Below are positions 51,501-63,096 of a DNA stretch of 64,000 bases, piece after piece. The DNA is taken from positions 9,629,843-9,693,842 of the forward strand of contig JAEMBT020000003.1 in NCBI GenBank assembly GCA_018873245.2. Reading direction: 5' to 3'. Made by a program: the position numbers and the translations under genes. The stretch is from Archegozetes longisetosus. Its lineage: Eukaryota > Arthropoda > Arachnida > Sarcoptiformes > Trhypochthoniidae. The notes under the pieces are model-generated. The model did not search any database. It saw nothing but the letters and a program-made list of their open reading frames with translations, and had not been told where the DNA came from. Every line of letters starts with the position of its first letter. Within the stretch, counting starts at the first letter, position 1.

Positions 51501-54500
51501 AAAGTTTGTAATGCCTTTGGCGAGTATTAAACAAGATATTCATAACTTATCATTGCATGTTAGACAGTACTTTATTTTTTATATCTCACATACATGTTAT
51601 TAGGCTCTCAAATATTTACGAAACAATCGACACTTCTGCTAAGAATATTTATTCATACGACTAATTCTACATACGAATTGACTTTTCATTATTTGCTAAA
51701 GGCTAGTATTCAGAAACCGATGTCTGACTCAAAATTGATATTATTTATGTCAAACCATTCAATGATAAGATATACTGTAATGAAGTAAGTACTTTAGCAC
51801 TAAACTTTTACTTGTGATGTTTTTAACATTATCTGTCAGTAAGTTTCCTGACAGTCAGTCAGCTGTTTAACTTATCTTTAAGTTCAGACTCAGCGTTGCG
51901 TAAACCGACTTAACATAACAATAGTCTTTATCTAAAGCGCTATAATAAACTTTGTAATTACATAATTTCAAAATAAAATTCCATATGTTTTATCGAAAAT
52001 ATGATTTCGTGTCGATAGGAAACAGTCTACAAAGACTTGGGTCACACTCTACTACACAATGCGTGGGAAGGCTATAACGCGGCTCTATTTGCTTACGGAC
52101 AGACTGGCTCTGGAAAATCATATTCGATAGTCGGTTATGGATCAAATAAGGGTTAAATATTAAGACATACTGAGAAAATCTTTTCTCTTTTCCAAACGAA
52201 TAGATTTTCTAGAATTTCAGACTAACAAAATTGCAATTTTACTCTATTTTCTATATTAAAGGCATTGTTCCACGATTTTGCGAAGAAATATTTCAGACAA
52301 TTGAACACAGAGGAGGTGATGAAACTAAAGTCGAAGTGACATTTTCAATGCTCGAAATATACAATGAAATAGTTAGAGATTTACTAAACATTACGACTGA
52401 TAATAAAAATAAGAAGAAAGGACTCAAAGTAAGAGAGCATCCAACCAAAGGATTTTATGGTATGAAATATTTTATTATAAAGTCATTAATCACTTTCAAA
52501 AAGAGTGAAAAAGTTGTGCGTCTGAACATTTTTTAACTATCATTATAGCTGAAGGCTTGAAATCATTTTATGTTACGAGTTATAAAGAAATCGAGGATAA
52601 AATAAATGAAGGGACGACTAATCGCAGTATTGCTGCCACTAATATGAATGAGACATCTTCTAGAGCTCACACCATTGTTGTTATTAATCTAATACAGAAA
52701 TCAAAGAACGCCTCTGGACAAGAAACAACTAAAACTTCGTCTATCAGCCTCGTAGATCTTGCCGGAAGGTATTTACGGCAAATAAGATGCTATATCTTAC
52801 AATTCTATGCAAATATTAATTTAATTAATGAGTCAAACATATAATACCGCAAAACAAACTTTTCGAATTAGTCTAAAAAGCGTTTACTTGTATTTGTCTC
52901 TCATTTGAATTTAGATAATTTTAAATCAATTACTTAAGAAGTTTTTGCTGGAAAGCTTGCTGTCGTTCAATTAAGGCTTTAGGGATTTCATTAAGCTAAG
53001 AAATTGTTTGCTGAGCTACAGATTCAATAACTTTGAGCTATCGATGGGATTATTAAGTATTCATTCAAAACTTTCTAACTGTCAAAGTGAATGTTTTTTC
53101 TGAGTTTAATGAAATTCTAAAAAGATTGAACAAGAAAGTCTAGTTATCAGTGAATCATTTTGAAAGAAATACACTTAAATATTTAAATAAGCCACTTAAA
53201 TTTATATTCAAAATCAATTGCTGATTTAGATGTTTTCAATCAGCTTGAAATTGGTTTTAAAAAACTCCAGTTTTCAAATATTTAATCAATGTAAAAAGCA
53301 CTGTAATGACAGGGAGCTCAGGAGCACATACCTTACCAAAACTTCCCCATACTATTCAATCTTTAAGAGTATTATCGATGAAAATTTAAACATTTTGATA
53401 AAATTTAACTTGATTCAGTTATAGATTTGATTATTTAGCTTTAAAACAATAGAGAGAGTTTAGTTCTAGCATTTTTCAAGTTATTTTAGTTGAATCTAAA
53501 ATCTGCTGGTTGCAGCGCTTGTAGTTTACTGATGAAGAGGTTGCGGAGCATAAATCTAAATACGCGCGCTGCAGTTTTAATATGGAGCGAGCATAATTCG
53601 CAAGCGTATGTTCCTTAAAATAACTCTTGTTGAAGGTTTAACAAGTCAAATATTTGATCATCAAAAATTTATACAATAATTGAAAATCTGATGAAAATAG
53701 GGCATAACATCCAGACTTATACCTATAATCGAAGCTTAAAATGCTCAGGAAATATCTGCTCGAGAACGTTACAGTTGTTTAAAAATCTTATTACGAAATA
53801 AAAGATTTTGTATGTTTACACAAACTCAAATTTCAATTTTATGAGATTTACAATGAAAAATTTATAACTCATACTCCTGATTATTAGAAAACGTCTGTTT
53901 ATAACGAAAGTTTATAGTTATAGAAAATTTTATGATTAACTTAATTAGGACAGAATAATTAAGAAAATTTATTGATTCTATTATTTCAATATTTATTGCT
54001 TTCCAAATTTCAACAAATAGTAATATCTTTGCTTTTTCGAAATAAACGAGAATTATTTCACTTAGACACTAATTGGAAGATTGAATATTAGCTTAAGGGC
54101 AAAGTTTGCTAACTATAATGTTCTGAAAACAGCTTTAATAAGACTAAGACCACAATAATCTTATAATCCGCTAATGAAGAGTTCTGTCCCTTATAATTAA
54201 TATTGATTGTGATACATATCTAATAATTGTAAATATCTAGTGAGAGACTATCTGGAACTCAGGCCACTGGTGATCGAATGAAAGAAGGAGTTTCTATAAA
54301 TCAATCGCTTTCTTGTGTTGGAAACTGTATTCACGCACTCGCAGAGAAAGCAAATGGAAAGAATACGAAAGTTCCGTACAGGGACTCAGTTCTGACCCGA
54401 TTGTTAATGAACGCACTCGGAGGTAATAGTAAGACTGTGATGATCGCTGCCATCAGTCCTGCTGATATCAACTATGACGAAACACTTTCGACTTTACGAT

Positions 54501-57500
54501 ACGGTGAGCACCATCTGAAGGACTTTCTCTGATAGACAAAAATTTGACCTCTTTTTTAGATTTCAGGTTATAGTGTAGTTGAATAGCAGTAATGCTAGAA
54601 ATCAGCCTCACATCCAATGTTATTTATGAGAGCTCAAGCTTAGAGTCTGATTAACCATAAAAACATTTTGCTACTGATAAAAACTTTTTGACCATTGTTG
54701 TTTAGTCAATAAATTTGTCACTTTTGCTAATGTGTCAGAAAAAAATTATTCGTATTCAAGGCCTTAGTTTCGTTTCTTTGTGTATAGTTGTCAATCACTT
54801 CCGTTTGCAATAGTGACAAATTTTCCACTCAAATCATTATTTGGAAAACTTATTCACAGTCGTACAAAGGCTTTAAGGTTAATCAGACATCAAGCTCGAA
54901 CTTCTATAGATAGGTTATTAAACTTGAATTAATAGCAATAGACGAGTGAACAAGAGTAAAGTCTAAGATAATGATAGGTTGTAATGAAACCTAAACTGTT
55001 TATTAAATTGGTTTGTAGCCGATCGCGCCAAGCAAATCAAAAATCATGCAAAAATCAACAACGACTCAACTGATAAGTTACTTAAAGAATTAAAGGAAGA
55101 AAATGAAAAACTTAAGAAACTTATCGAAAAGGGATCAGCGAGTCTATCCAATGGAACGGCCACACCAATAGATGGTCTCTCACCTGAAGGTAAGACTATA
55201 TTCAGGTCTCCCTTAAGAATGTAGAAAAGGCTGTTTCTGTTGAGTCAATTTAAAGAATTGGCGCATTATGTATGAGGAATTCAGAGTCCAATTTAGATAT
55301 TTGTTCGGATTCTTCAATGCTTTTGGGAATTGCACAACGAGATTGCCTTATCTATTATGGACCCATTATATGATTAAAGCTTTTCTCTCTTCTATAATAT
55401 TCTGTATTCATTAATCCATTAGCTCTAAAAGAGGCCAAAGCCAAGTGGGAAGAAGAAATGAAAGCTGCCATGGAGGAGAATGAGAGAAGAATGAGACTTA
55501 TGAAACAGTCATACGAAGAAAGACTTCAACAGGAATTAGAACAAAAGTCTAAGAACAAGTCGGAGAAGGAGGACAGAAATAAGATCGAAGAAGAGAAACA
55601 AAACAATCCCTATTTATCTAATCTCAACTTTGACGAACAGCTGTCGGGAAAAATATTTTACATTATAAGAAAGGGCTCGAACACTATCGGCAAAGCAGAA
55701 GATTGTAGTATCATGTTGTTAGGACCATCAATACAAGAACATCACGCGGTTATCAATCGTTCAGATAGTGGTAAAGTGATTATGGAAAGATGTTCTGAGG
55801 ACTGTAGGATTCTTTTGAATGGAGATCCGGTCACTCACAAAGTCAATCTCAGTCATAACGATAGGCTTTTGTTCGGAACCACTCAGTTGTTTGTTTTCAT
55901 ACATCCTGAACAACAGTTGAAGTCGAAAATGACTTATGCAGACGTGACCTTTGAATTGGCTCAAGAGGAGATTGCGACCAAAGCTGGTTTTGCTGTTAAT
56001 ACTGAAGACCAGTCTATGGAACAGGCATTGCTTAATAAGGATCTTCTAGAAGTTATACCAGCTATCGATGAGGCCAATGGTATAAGTGAAGAGTTGGAGA
56101 AATTTGTCAGATTTGAGATAATGCTTGTTTCGCCTCAATTCTTGGGCAAAGTTGGAGAAAGAACTGAAGTACTAACTGTTTTCTTACATTCGATTAACTT
56201 TATTCGTAAATTTTCAGTTTGGGATTCATCAGTACTTTTCAAATGCTTTTTGTTTTCTGATACAGTCATACTTCGATATAATGAACTTGTTTACAATGAA
56301 TCCCCGATATGGGAAAGCACTAGTCCTACCCTAACTTATACAATTCAATCAACGGTGCTTCTTCATAATGAAACTTCTTTATAGTCAATGTGAATTGACA
56401 GTCTCTAGCAATCCACTATATCAACATATTATTGTATTGCAAGCTGTATCTGAAATCGAATTATGGCTTATTATAAACCTTATTATAAATCTAAGCTATT
56501 TTCCCAAAATGTACTTTTCTCAGGCCAGCCCTTGAATGTATAACTCAACACCAGAAAATTTAACATTTAGGTGTCAATACAATCCACAACTGACCCTTTA
56601 TACCCCTTATGCCTAAGATTAAACAAACACTTGACAGAACAGCTTTATCTTTGAGTTTTTGATTTTATTTGACTCGGAAGTCATTTTACCGAGTATAAAT
56701 AAAGTGAAAATCTTGCTTAATCAATGAATTTAAAAGCATTCATTGTTTGATTTTCCTAGGGTCGGGCCCCCGTGCCCTCCTTACAATTTCTTCTAATATC
56801 AAAGTATAATTTTTCTTTCAATTTTTTCGTTCGAAAATTTGAACTACTACGCTTTTTCTCGAATATAGTTGAAAATCACGCTCATTTCAGTTAAATTGGT
56901 ATAAGAATAAAAAATAGTAACAATTTATAAGTTCAAGGTAGGTTTTCTATTTTTATTGATCTTATCCCAATTTAACTGAAATATGAGCGTAGCTTGCAAT
57001 AATATTTAGGCAAAGGCGTAGTAGTTCATATTTTCGAATGAAAAAATTGAAAGAAAAATTATACTTTGATATTAAAAAGAAATTTTAAGGAGTGTATGCA
57101 AACCTGGCTCCAAGAAAATTAAACAAGGAACTCTTTTAAATTCATTGATTGAGTAGGATTTTCACTTTATACTCGATAAAATAATGACTTCCGTGTCAAA
57201 TAAAATCAAAAAACTCAAAGATAAAATTGTTCTATCAAGTGTTTATTTAATCTTAGGCATAAAGGATCTAAAGGGTCAGTTGTGGGTTGTATTGACATCT
57301 AGATGTTAAATTTTCTGATATTGAGTTATATATTCAAGGGCTGGCCTGAGAAAAGTACATTTTAAGAAATAGCCTAGAAATACAACTTTACACTCAATAA
57401 CTCAATAATCGTTGATAGAAATCAAAGGGATGCGATACCGTGTGATGCTTTCCATCAGATCACAATATATCAGATATTAAGAAATATATAGAATATTAAA

Positions 57501-60420
57501 TATAGAAAGAGAAGTAAATCAAGAGTGAAATTCAACAAAAATTAATGAGCATCACAGAGGTTGACACACCAAAAGACTCTTGTTGCTACCACAGATCATT
57601 AGGTTTTTAAGTTTACATTTGTATGGTGCATTGAGATAAAAAATGTCCATAGTAAAGGTGTTGGCTTTACTGCAAGTAACAAACTTTGAAGTTTGGTGCA
57701 AAGCAGGAAAGACTTACTTTATTTCTATCAATAAAGTTATGAAAAGTTGTTTAAATTATGAAGTTCTAAAGTTTTGCTGCTTTGCACCAAACTTAAAGTT
57801 TGTTACTTGCAGTAAAGCCAACACCTTTACTATGAATATTTCTATCCCAATGCACGATATACTGAACTAGTGTGATTCGCAGTAATAATCTCAAGAATAG
57901 TCCTGATAACGATTGGATGCACATTGATTTGATCCTCATTTAATTACATTGACACAGGTTTTTGTTAAAATGCGCAATATTGAAAGCGGACAAGAGTTCG
58001 AGTGGACTAAAGATGAATTTCTGAATAGACTATATGTTATGAAAGAGATGTACCAAAACTATGAAAGTGGAGAAGAAGAATGGGATTTACCACCAGTAAG
58101 TTTGACAATGTTTAAGCTGATCATTCTGTGATTTTTCTGAATTAAATAAGAAAATTAATTCTTAGGATCGCGACCCCTTTCTCGAAGATCCCAACAGAGA
58201 TTGTCATATTGGAACAGTTCAAGTCTATCTGCAATCGTTGGCATTTATGGTTGAACTAAAAGAACAATTATCTATCACTGACTATAGTGGGACTGAAGTT
58301 GGAATAATGAATGTGGAAGTAGTGCCGTGTGATGAAGTCGGCAATGAATACGACGAAAGAGATGATGTCTATGTCGATAGCCCTCAGGAACTAATAGGAA
58401 GAGCGATTTATTTTGTTGTTAAAATTAATGGTTGTCGAGGACTGCCGTCAAGGTTTACAGTGAGTATTAGCCATAAAAATATCAATACAAACATCGTAAT
58501 AGAGTTTACTAAACTTTTTATTTACATTGAGAGGAGTTTTGTTGACTTATTGTACTTGCTTTGAAGGATATTTACGTGAAATTTCGTGTTTTTCTCGATG
58601 AAGAAGAGACCAAAACTGATCGAATGTCTGATACTTCGAATCCAGATTTTAATTTTAAGAAAATATTTTCATTTAAGAAAGTGACCCAACAGTTGATTGA
58701 TTACCTAAAAGATGGGTTTCTTAATATGCAAGTATGGGGCAGACAAAGTGTCAAATTTAGTAATATTAGTAAACACAATGGCAGGAATACTAAGCAAATG
58801 CTTCAAGAAGAACTTGATAGACAAGGCAACGAACTCATGCATGGCTTCAAAATGAATGGTAGGATAGTTGATCCTAATAAACAAAGTATTATTGTTGAAC
58901 TTTTGCTTATGAAGAAGCAGCAATCGAGACAACAGCAGAGAATTGTAAGAACAATCTATTGTAGTTTGCTTAGCCGTAGCCAGAGGGAGCTAGGCAGTTT
59001 ATTTTACACATTCTTTACGAATGCCTAAGGGAAGACGCACTTTTCAATAGTTTAATATTTTGCTTCAATCTCTGTATAAATTTTGAAGGTGACATCACTT
59101 TCTATGCAAAAAATTGACTATTCAACAAAAAATAATAACTACACTATTTTAGTTATTCTAATTGCCACAATTGCAATATGTCAGGCTATTACGATTATCT
59201 CCGTCTTCCCTTACGAAGTATTAGTCATGCCCCTTACCAATAAAAGAATCTTTTAAAATGTGTTTATTAATATTTGATGAGTCAATTGCTTACTTTCAAA
59301 CGTTGATGGAATGTTTGATAGCAAATTTTTGAACGCTGATTAGTGTTTACTCATCAATTCTGAGTATTTCATTTCAGACTTGGTCATTCGGACCAAAACT
59401 TCTGGCTACGGCATTCATGATTAGTTGTTTTTGGAAGTTGTAGTTAATGTTTGTTAAGATAATCATTTCTAAAGTAAATTTTCCTCAAATTCTTTAATCT
59501 CTATGTATCTATTGAAGGAAAATATAAGACGTTTAGTCGAAGTCTCGGAACAATATAGAAAACGCAAAATTTCAGTACAACTAGTTAAAGATCTATTATT
59601 TACAACAACACCCGAGATGGCTGATGCACTAATAGCACAAGTACCTGAAGGTATCAACAAATTAGTTTTATGCATATTTTAATTGCAAGACATTTAGCTT
59701 TTAATTTTAATGCTCAATGTAAGACAGTAAGATTTGTTACTAAACTCGAGGTTAGTGTTTCATGTTTCCTTTAAAAGAAGAAAATAGATATTATATCTAT
59801 TTCCTTCTCTTATTCCAAGGATTCTGTCCCAATATGAAACTTGGAATCATTAGTTTAAGCTTCAAGTATGGGATTAATATCATACCTGCAAACTTCGCAA
59901 ACTTAGTCTTCAGTCTTAGCTCGCACTTGAAAATAAGCTTAAACTTTGTATCTTTATGGAATTTAGGACTTGAAAATAGCAGTTAAATGTAGAAGCTTGA
60001 AAATCAAAAGTACTTAAATACTGACATGATTAAACACAGTAGGCGACAGTCAAATAAGTCGTAGATAATCCTGTGGTAGGCGTAGTTTGACTCCAGGCCT
60101 AATCAATTCCACATAATCATATTAAGGTTAAGCTCTGATAGATTTATTTTGGGTAAATTTCAGTTATTGATAGTAACAAGCTAACTAGTATAGATCGAAA
60201 ATTTTTAAGATAGAAAGCGACAATATAAGTTTGATTCGCTTTTAAACGTTTTTTCACTATTACATTATTGCCAGATTGAACTATCACTCGAATACACATT
60301 CTTTTGATTCTATTAACGAAAAAACTAAGTTAAATATTTGGTTGTGATTCTGTTCCGTTTTCCGCAGATGATCAGTACGACAATATGAAAGCTTCATCAG
60401 GAGTTTGTGCTATTGTCTGA
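48539..60420 (+). CDS. KIF28: Kinesin-3 family motor, KIF28/KLP-6 type
   Basis: Thirteen exons: 48539-48586, 50803-51012, 52019-52151, 52262-52459, 52549-52768, 54241-54503, 55019-55189, 55423-56168, 57958-58095, 58166-58459, 58567-58944, 59518-59650, 60368-60420. All phases agree, giving 994 residues. The N-terminal motor (about 1-360) has [11 protein letters not shown]-loop GQTGSGKS at 113-120, switch I NETSSRAH at 230-237, switch II DLAGS at 266-270, and the neck [14 protein letters not shown] charged coiled coil follows (about 415-470), then an FHA domain (about 475-575) and a conserved C-terminal region with [13 protein letters not shown] and QVWGRQ motifs. The FHA domain after the motor places it in kinesin-3. 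The motor insert [10 protein letters not shown] with the C-terminal motifs fits KIF28/KLP-6 better than KIF1 or KIF13, judged from family memory. Kinesin-3 motors move cargo to microtubule plus ends; nematode KLP-6 works in sensory cilia. Switch I has SSRAH instead of the usual SSRSH. Intron 1 is U12-type AT-AC. Confidence 0.93.
48587..50802 (+). other. U12-type AT-AC intron (minor spliceosome)
   Basis: The intron begins ATATCCTTTT, matching the U12 5' splice consensus ATATCCTT. It contains TTCCTTAAC at 50781-50789, the exact U12 branch-site consensus, and ends GTTGTTTAC with the AC 13-14 nt after the branch adenosine. Removing it joins CCA TTC to AAT CAG in phase 0 and yields [15 protein letters not shown], exactly as expected of a kinesin. 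All other introns of the gene are GT-AG. The 2.2-kb interior holds nothing else recognised; a short open frame at 50087-50329 looks like chance. Confidence 0.93.
51013..55422 (+). other. Motor-region introns 2 to 7 of the kinesin gene
   Basis: Introns lie at 51013-52018, 52152-52261, 52460-52548, 52769-54240, 54504-55018 and 55190-55422. All have GT and AG ends and sizes from 89 bp to about 1.5 kb. The longer ones (2, 5, 6) are A+T-rich and I recognise no gene or named repeat in them; intron 5 has a small GC-rich spot near 53560 (TACGCGCGCTGCAG) of unknown meaning. Exons lie between them as given in the gene entry. Confidence 0.85.
55423..56168 (+). CDS. KIF28: Kinesin exon 8 (coiled coil and FHA domain)
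   Basis: The largest exon, residues 415-663. It starts with a highly charged helix ([19 protein letters not shown]), then the FHA fold with [17 protein letters not shown] followed by IQEHHAVI and LLNGDPV, the equivalents of the FHA glycine, serine/histidine and asparagine-glycine positions. It ends in [15 protein letters not shown] at a weak donor (GAA then GTACTA). The join to VFVKMRN in exon 9 matches the family. If the donor is skipped the frame runs on to a stop at 56384. Confidence 0.9.
56475..57390. repeat. ~915-bp inverted repeat (foldback) in kinesin intron 8
   Basis: The left arm (about 56475-56917) and right arm (about 56947-57390) are near-complementary along their whole length, around a loop of about 29 nt. 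Matching blocks include TCAGGCCAGCCCTTGAAT near 56520 with its complement near 57340, and TTTAACTGAAAT near 56972 with its complement near 56885. Each arm has a body related to the repeat at 6425-6765, including a degenerate B-box-like GGGTCGGGCCCCCGTGCCC at 56759-56777. It therefore looks like two copies of one dispersed repeat in opposite orientation, or a foldback transposon. No coding capacity was seen and target duplications were not clear. Confidence 0.85.
57649..57833. repeat. Short hairpin with ~57-bp arms in kinesin intron 8
   Basis: The left arm 57649-57707 and right arm 57777-57833 are almost perfect complements (shared core TTGCAGTAAAGCCAACACC on one strand), differing by an indel in CTTCAAAG versus CTTAAAG, with a loop of about 70 nt. 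It ends about 125 bp before exon 9. It may be a MITE or a recent inverted duplication; it has no coding content. Confidence 0.9.
57958..59650 (+). CDS. KIF28: Kinesin exons 9-12 (C-terminal KIF28-type region)
   Basis: Exons 57958-58095, 58166-58459, 58567-58944 and 59518-59650 are joined by GT-AG introns of 70, 107 and 573 bp. They encode residues 664-977. The region contains [60 protein letters not shown] and NMQVWGRQ, ordered as in KIF28/KLP-6 proteins, where this part is thought to bind cargo membrane. The exon 12 donor GTATCA is weak. Reading on instead adds 11 residues to a stop near 59682, which is the alternative C-terminus. Confidence 0.88.
60368..60420 (+). CDS. KIF28: Kinesin last exon, ending in a CaaX-like CAIV
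   Basis: After the acceptor TTTTCCGCAG, a phase-1 join to exon 12 gives [19 protein letters not shown] and a TGA. The final four residues, Cys-Ala-Ile-Val, fit a CaaX prenylation motif. The short exon rests on a good acceptor, a matching phase and an AATAAA 145 nt downstream; it has no long conserved domain, so it is less certain than the others. Confidence 0.6.
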
Positions 60421-60564
60421 TCTATTAGTCTATTCGTACGCTTCAACCAATTTTTCTAAAATTTTGTCACAACTTCTGAAAATGTAATAAGAATTTGATC
60501 ATAGGTTGTTTTTTCATCATTTGATATGCAAGTTCAACTGTTATACAAATTATTAAAACTGTAT

Positions 60565-60570
60565 AATAAA
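60565..60570 (+). terminator. AATAAA polyadenylation signal candidate for the kinesin gene
   Basis: Canonical AATAAA about 145 nt after the predicted TGA, followed by a T/G-rich stretch (GTTTTTGTG), as expected for a 3' end. It supports placing the terminal exon at 60368-60420. Confidence 0.5.
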
Positions 60571-62112
60571 GTTTTTGTGAACATGTTAACTCTTCTGTTA
60601 TTTCTAAAATTTGAGAATTTTTATGCTTTCATATCTTCAATCTCACTTACAATTTCATGAGTTTTGTTCAGAGTTTCTAATTTTAAGAAACTTCAAGAAC
60701 TTTCGGTCACCCTACAAATCGATAATAAAAAGGCTGAAATAAGAGTTATGTAAAGAGATTGTTATATAAAAGAAAATTTAGCGAAAAGGCTGAAAAGATG
60801 AGGAAAACGTAATCATTACATCATGTTCTATGATATAATGCATTTCTCGAAAAATCATTGTCACTTGATTGCAACATGCAGATAGAGACCTGTATCAAAC
60901 CGCAATTAGCGGTTAATCGTAGGTTGCGACTTTCAAATACTAGATCCGGAACACTGTTAAATTTCAAAATCTGACTTCGAATATTTTTGAATCCTTAATC
61001 AAATGAAAACAAGGTCGTGTAAGTTTTTCAAACATTGCATCATATTTTATTCCAGATTTAGTAGAAAAATGACTGGAGTGACGTATTGTAATAAGCGTAG
61101 TTACTCTAATGTTCAATTTTTATGTGACTCGCTCACTCCCCTTTGCAGTCACCTTCGCATTGGTTTTAACGGAGGGGTTACACCTTTGTGAATGATCTAT
61201 ACTTTTGCTGTAAATATATTACGTCTACTTTAGTAGAATAAAATGTACCAGTATTTTATTCTGCTATTATTTTACTATTATTTTACTAATACCTTACTAA
61301 TATTTTACTTGTATTGTACTAGTAAAATATAGTATTAAAGCGATGAAAAGCATCAAAGAATCACTCTCATGTGACTAGAGTTTTGAGTAATGAAAGTGAA
61401 TCAAAATCCCAGTCGTCAGCAAAAGAAGGGCTCACGGACATTGCGCTATATTTTAATACACGTTTAGACGTTAAAACGTGTTGAACCAATAGAAGGAAGT
61501 ACCAGACGACCATACAATAAAAACTCAGACGTACTAGAAAAATGATTATTCTCCATTTTTGCTCTTATTTAGTGGATGAAATTTTTCAAATTTGTTTTTA
61601 TCAAGTTGTTGAGCAGAAGCGGATCTAGCAGAAAAAGCATCAAAGAGTCAGAGTCAAGGTATAGTAATTATAAGTATGTCTGTTTGCAAAAGTTTAACTT
61701 AATACAGTATTAAAACGTAAAACATTTGTACTAAAACTGGTATGATAGTTTTTGGACAGTTTCCAAAACCAACTATAACCACTTATTGTCGTATCTATAA
61801 GTTTTTACTCTTTGTTAATACATTAAATATTAATGCCCATTGACTATACCTACTAGGTTTATACTAAAACCGTCACTAAAAATATTATAATTAGGTTTAT
61901 CACAAAATTCAAGGGCTATATTATATTAGCAAAGTCTTTACTTTTTCGTAAATAAGACTTCCCTAATTCTCTAAACTTTCGGAAATAATGAAATTAATGC
62001 TGATTATGAAATAATAAGCTTGAATCTATGTCCCGAAATTCAAACTTTTCTATTCAAAATGCAGGTTTACAACATTACAGGGATTTATTGAAAATTAAGG
62101 GGGGAAATGCTA

Positions 62113-62240
62113 AATAAAATATCAACGTGGAAATTTTGAATGAGATATCAACGTGGAAGTTTTGGACGAGATACCAACGTGAAAATATTGAATAAAATAT
62201 CAACGTACAAATTTCGGAAAAGAATCTCAATGTGAAAATT
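62113..62240. repeat. 26-bp minisatellite, five degenerate units
   Basis: The core ATCAACGT recurs at 62121, 62147, 62173 and 62199, then as CTCAATGT at 62226: three steps of exactly 26 bp and one of 27. Units diverge by several bases. A 26-bp period is not a multiple of three, so it is not a coding repeat. Confidence 0.9.
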
Positions 62241-63096
62241 GGTTATTCAAATCCCAAATCAAGTTCCAAACAAATTATATCTTCAACTGAAATTATAAAT
62301 TTGAATATACTAGAACTATTCAAGTTTATCAGAAAGAAACATTTTATGGCCAAGATTTAGATTACTTGAAAATAATATATGGCTTGGTTTTGATTCCGAA
62401 ACCTTTACCGTAAAATCTATTTTAGTCAGATATCCGACTAAAATTTTGAAGCTTTCAAGTCCGGAAAAGGTGAGACTCTGAATATTAAGATAAGTTATGT
62501 GAACAATATATTTGAAATTAAAGCTACTATGTTACTCTAACAGTCCATGAGCCTAAGCCTGAATCTAGCGTTTCAGATATCAAAATTGATTTGACATTCA
62601 AAAAGTCGAACAGTATTCTTAACTTTCTCTTAATTTATAATCTAACTTGATATTATGAAATATAATGGTAAAAATCACATACTCTTTTATGCAACTATAG
62701 CCTGCCATGTATTGACCACGATCTTAAAAATTCTAGGATTTCAGTTAAAAAAATTTGTATACATGCCCAGCGCCTCATGTATTGCCCACATATCTAAAAT
62801 TTTCAGAAATTAAACTTATCTCATATAAACCGTGGGTTATAGTCGTCAAAATAGAGTACATATACTATTACATCCAAAAGTAAAGTACATTTTTAGCTTA
62901 AAATATATACTTCGCTGTATATAATTTTATTTAGTCGACTATATTGTCATTAAATTACGAATAAAAGTTCATTACTGTTCCGAATAGATTAAAAATTTAA
63001 TTTTCAGCTTTAAAAAAAGAACTCAACGATGAAAAAGCTTAACAGTATTTGATAAGTATAGCTTTCTATATGAAAATCTTTGCTTTACATCAAAGT

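Larger units (their letters stand above)
56169..57957 (+). other. Kinesin intron 8, carrying two foldback repeats
   Basis: Starts GTACTAACTG and ends CATTGACACAG. About 55 percent of it is occupied by a large inverted repeat (56475-57390) and a shorter hairpin (57649-57833). Both would lie in the pre-mRNA as long double-stranded stems between the FHA exon and exon 9. Confidence 0.88.

Noticed and set aside
53560..53620. GC-rich spot in kinesin intron 5 as a hidden exon
   Set aside because: The flanking motor exons join in phase across switch II (DLAG then SERLSGTQA), so no exon is missing there.
61616..61634. Second hAT-like end (AGAAGCGGATCTAGCAG)
   Set aside because: Only one terminus was seen and no matching inverted partner nearby, so no element is called.
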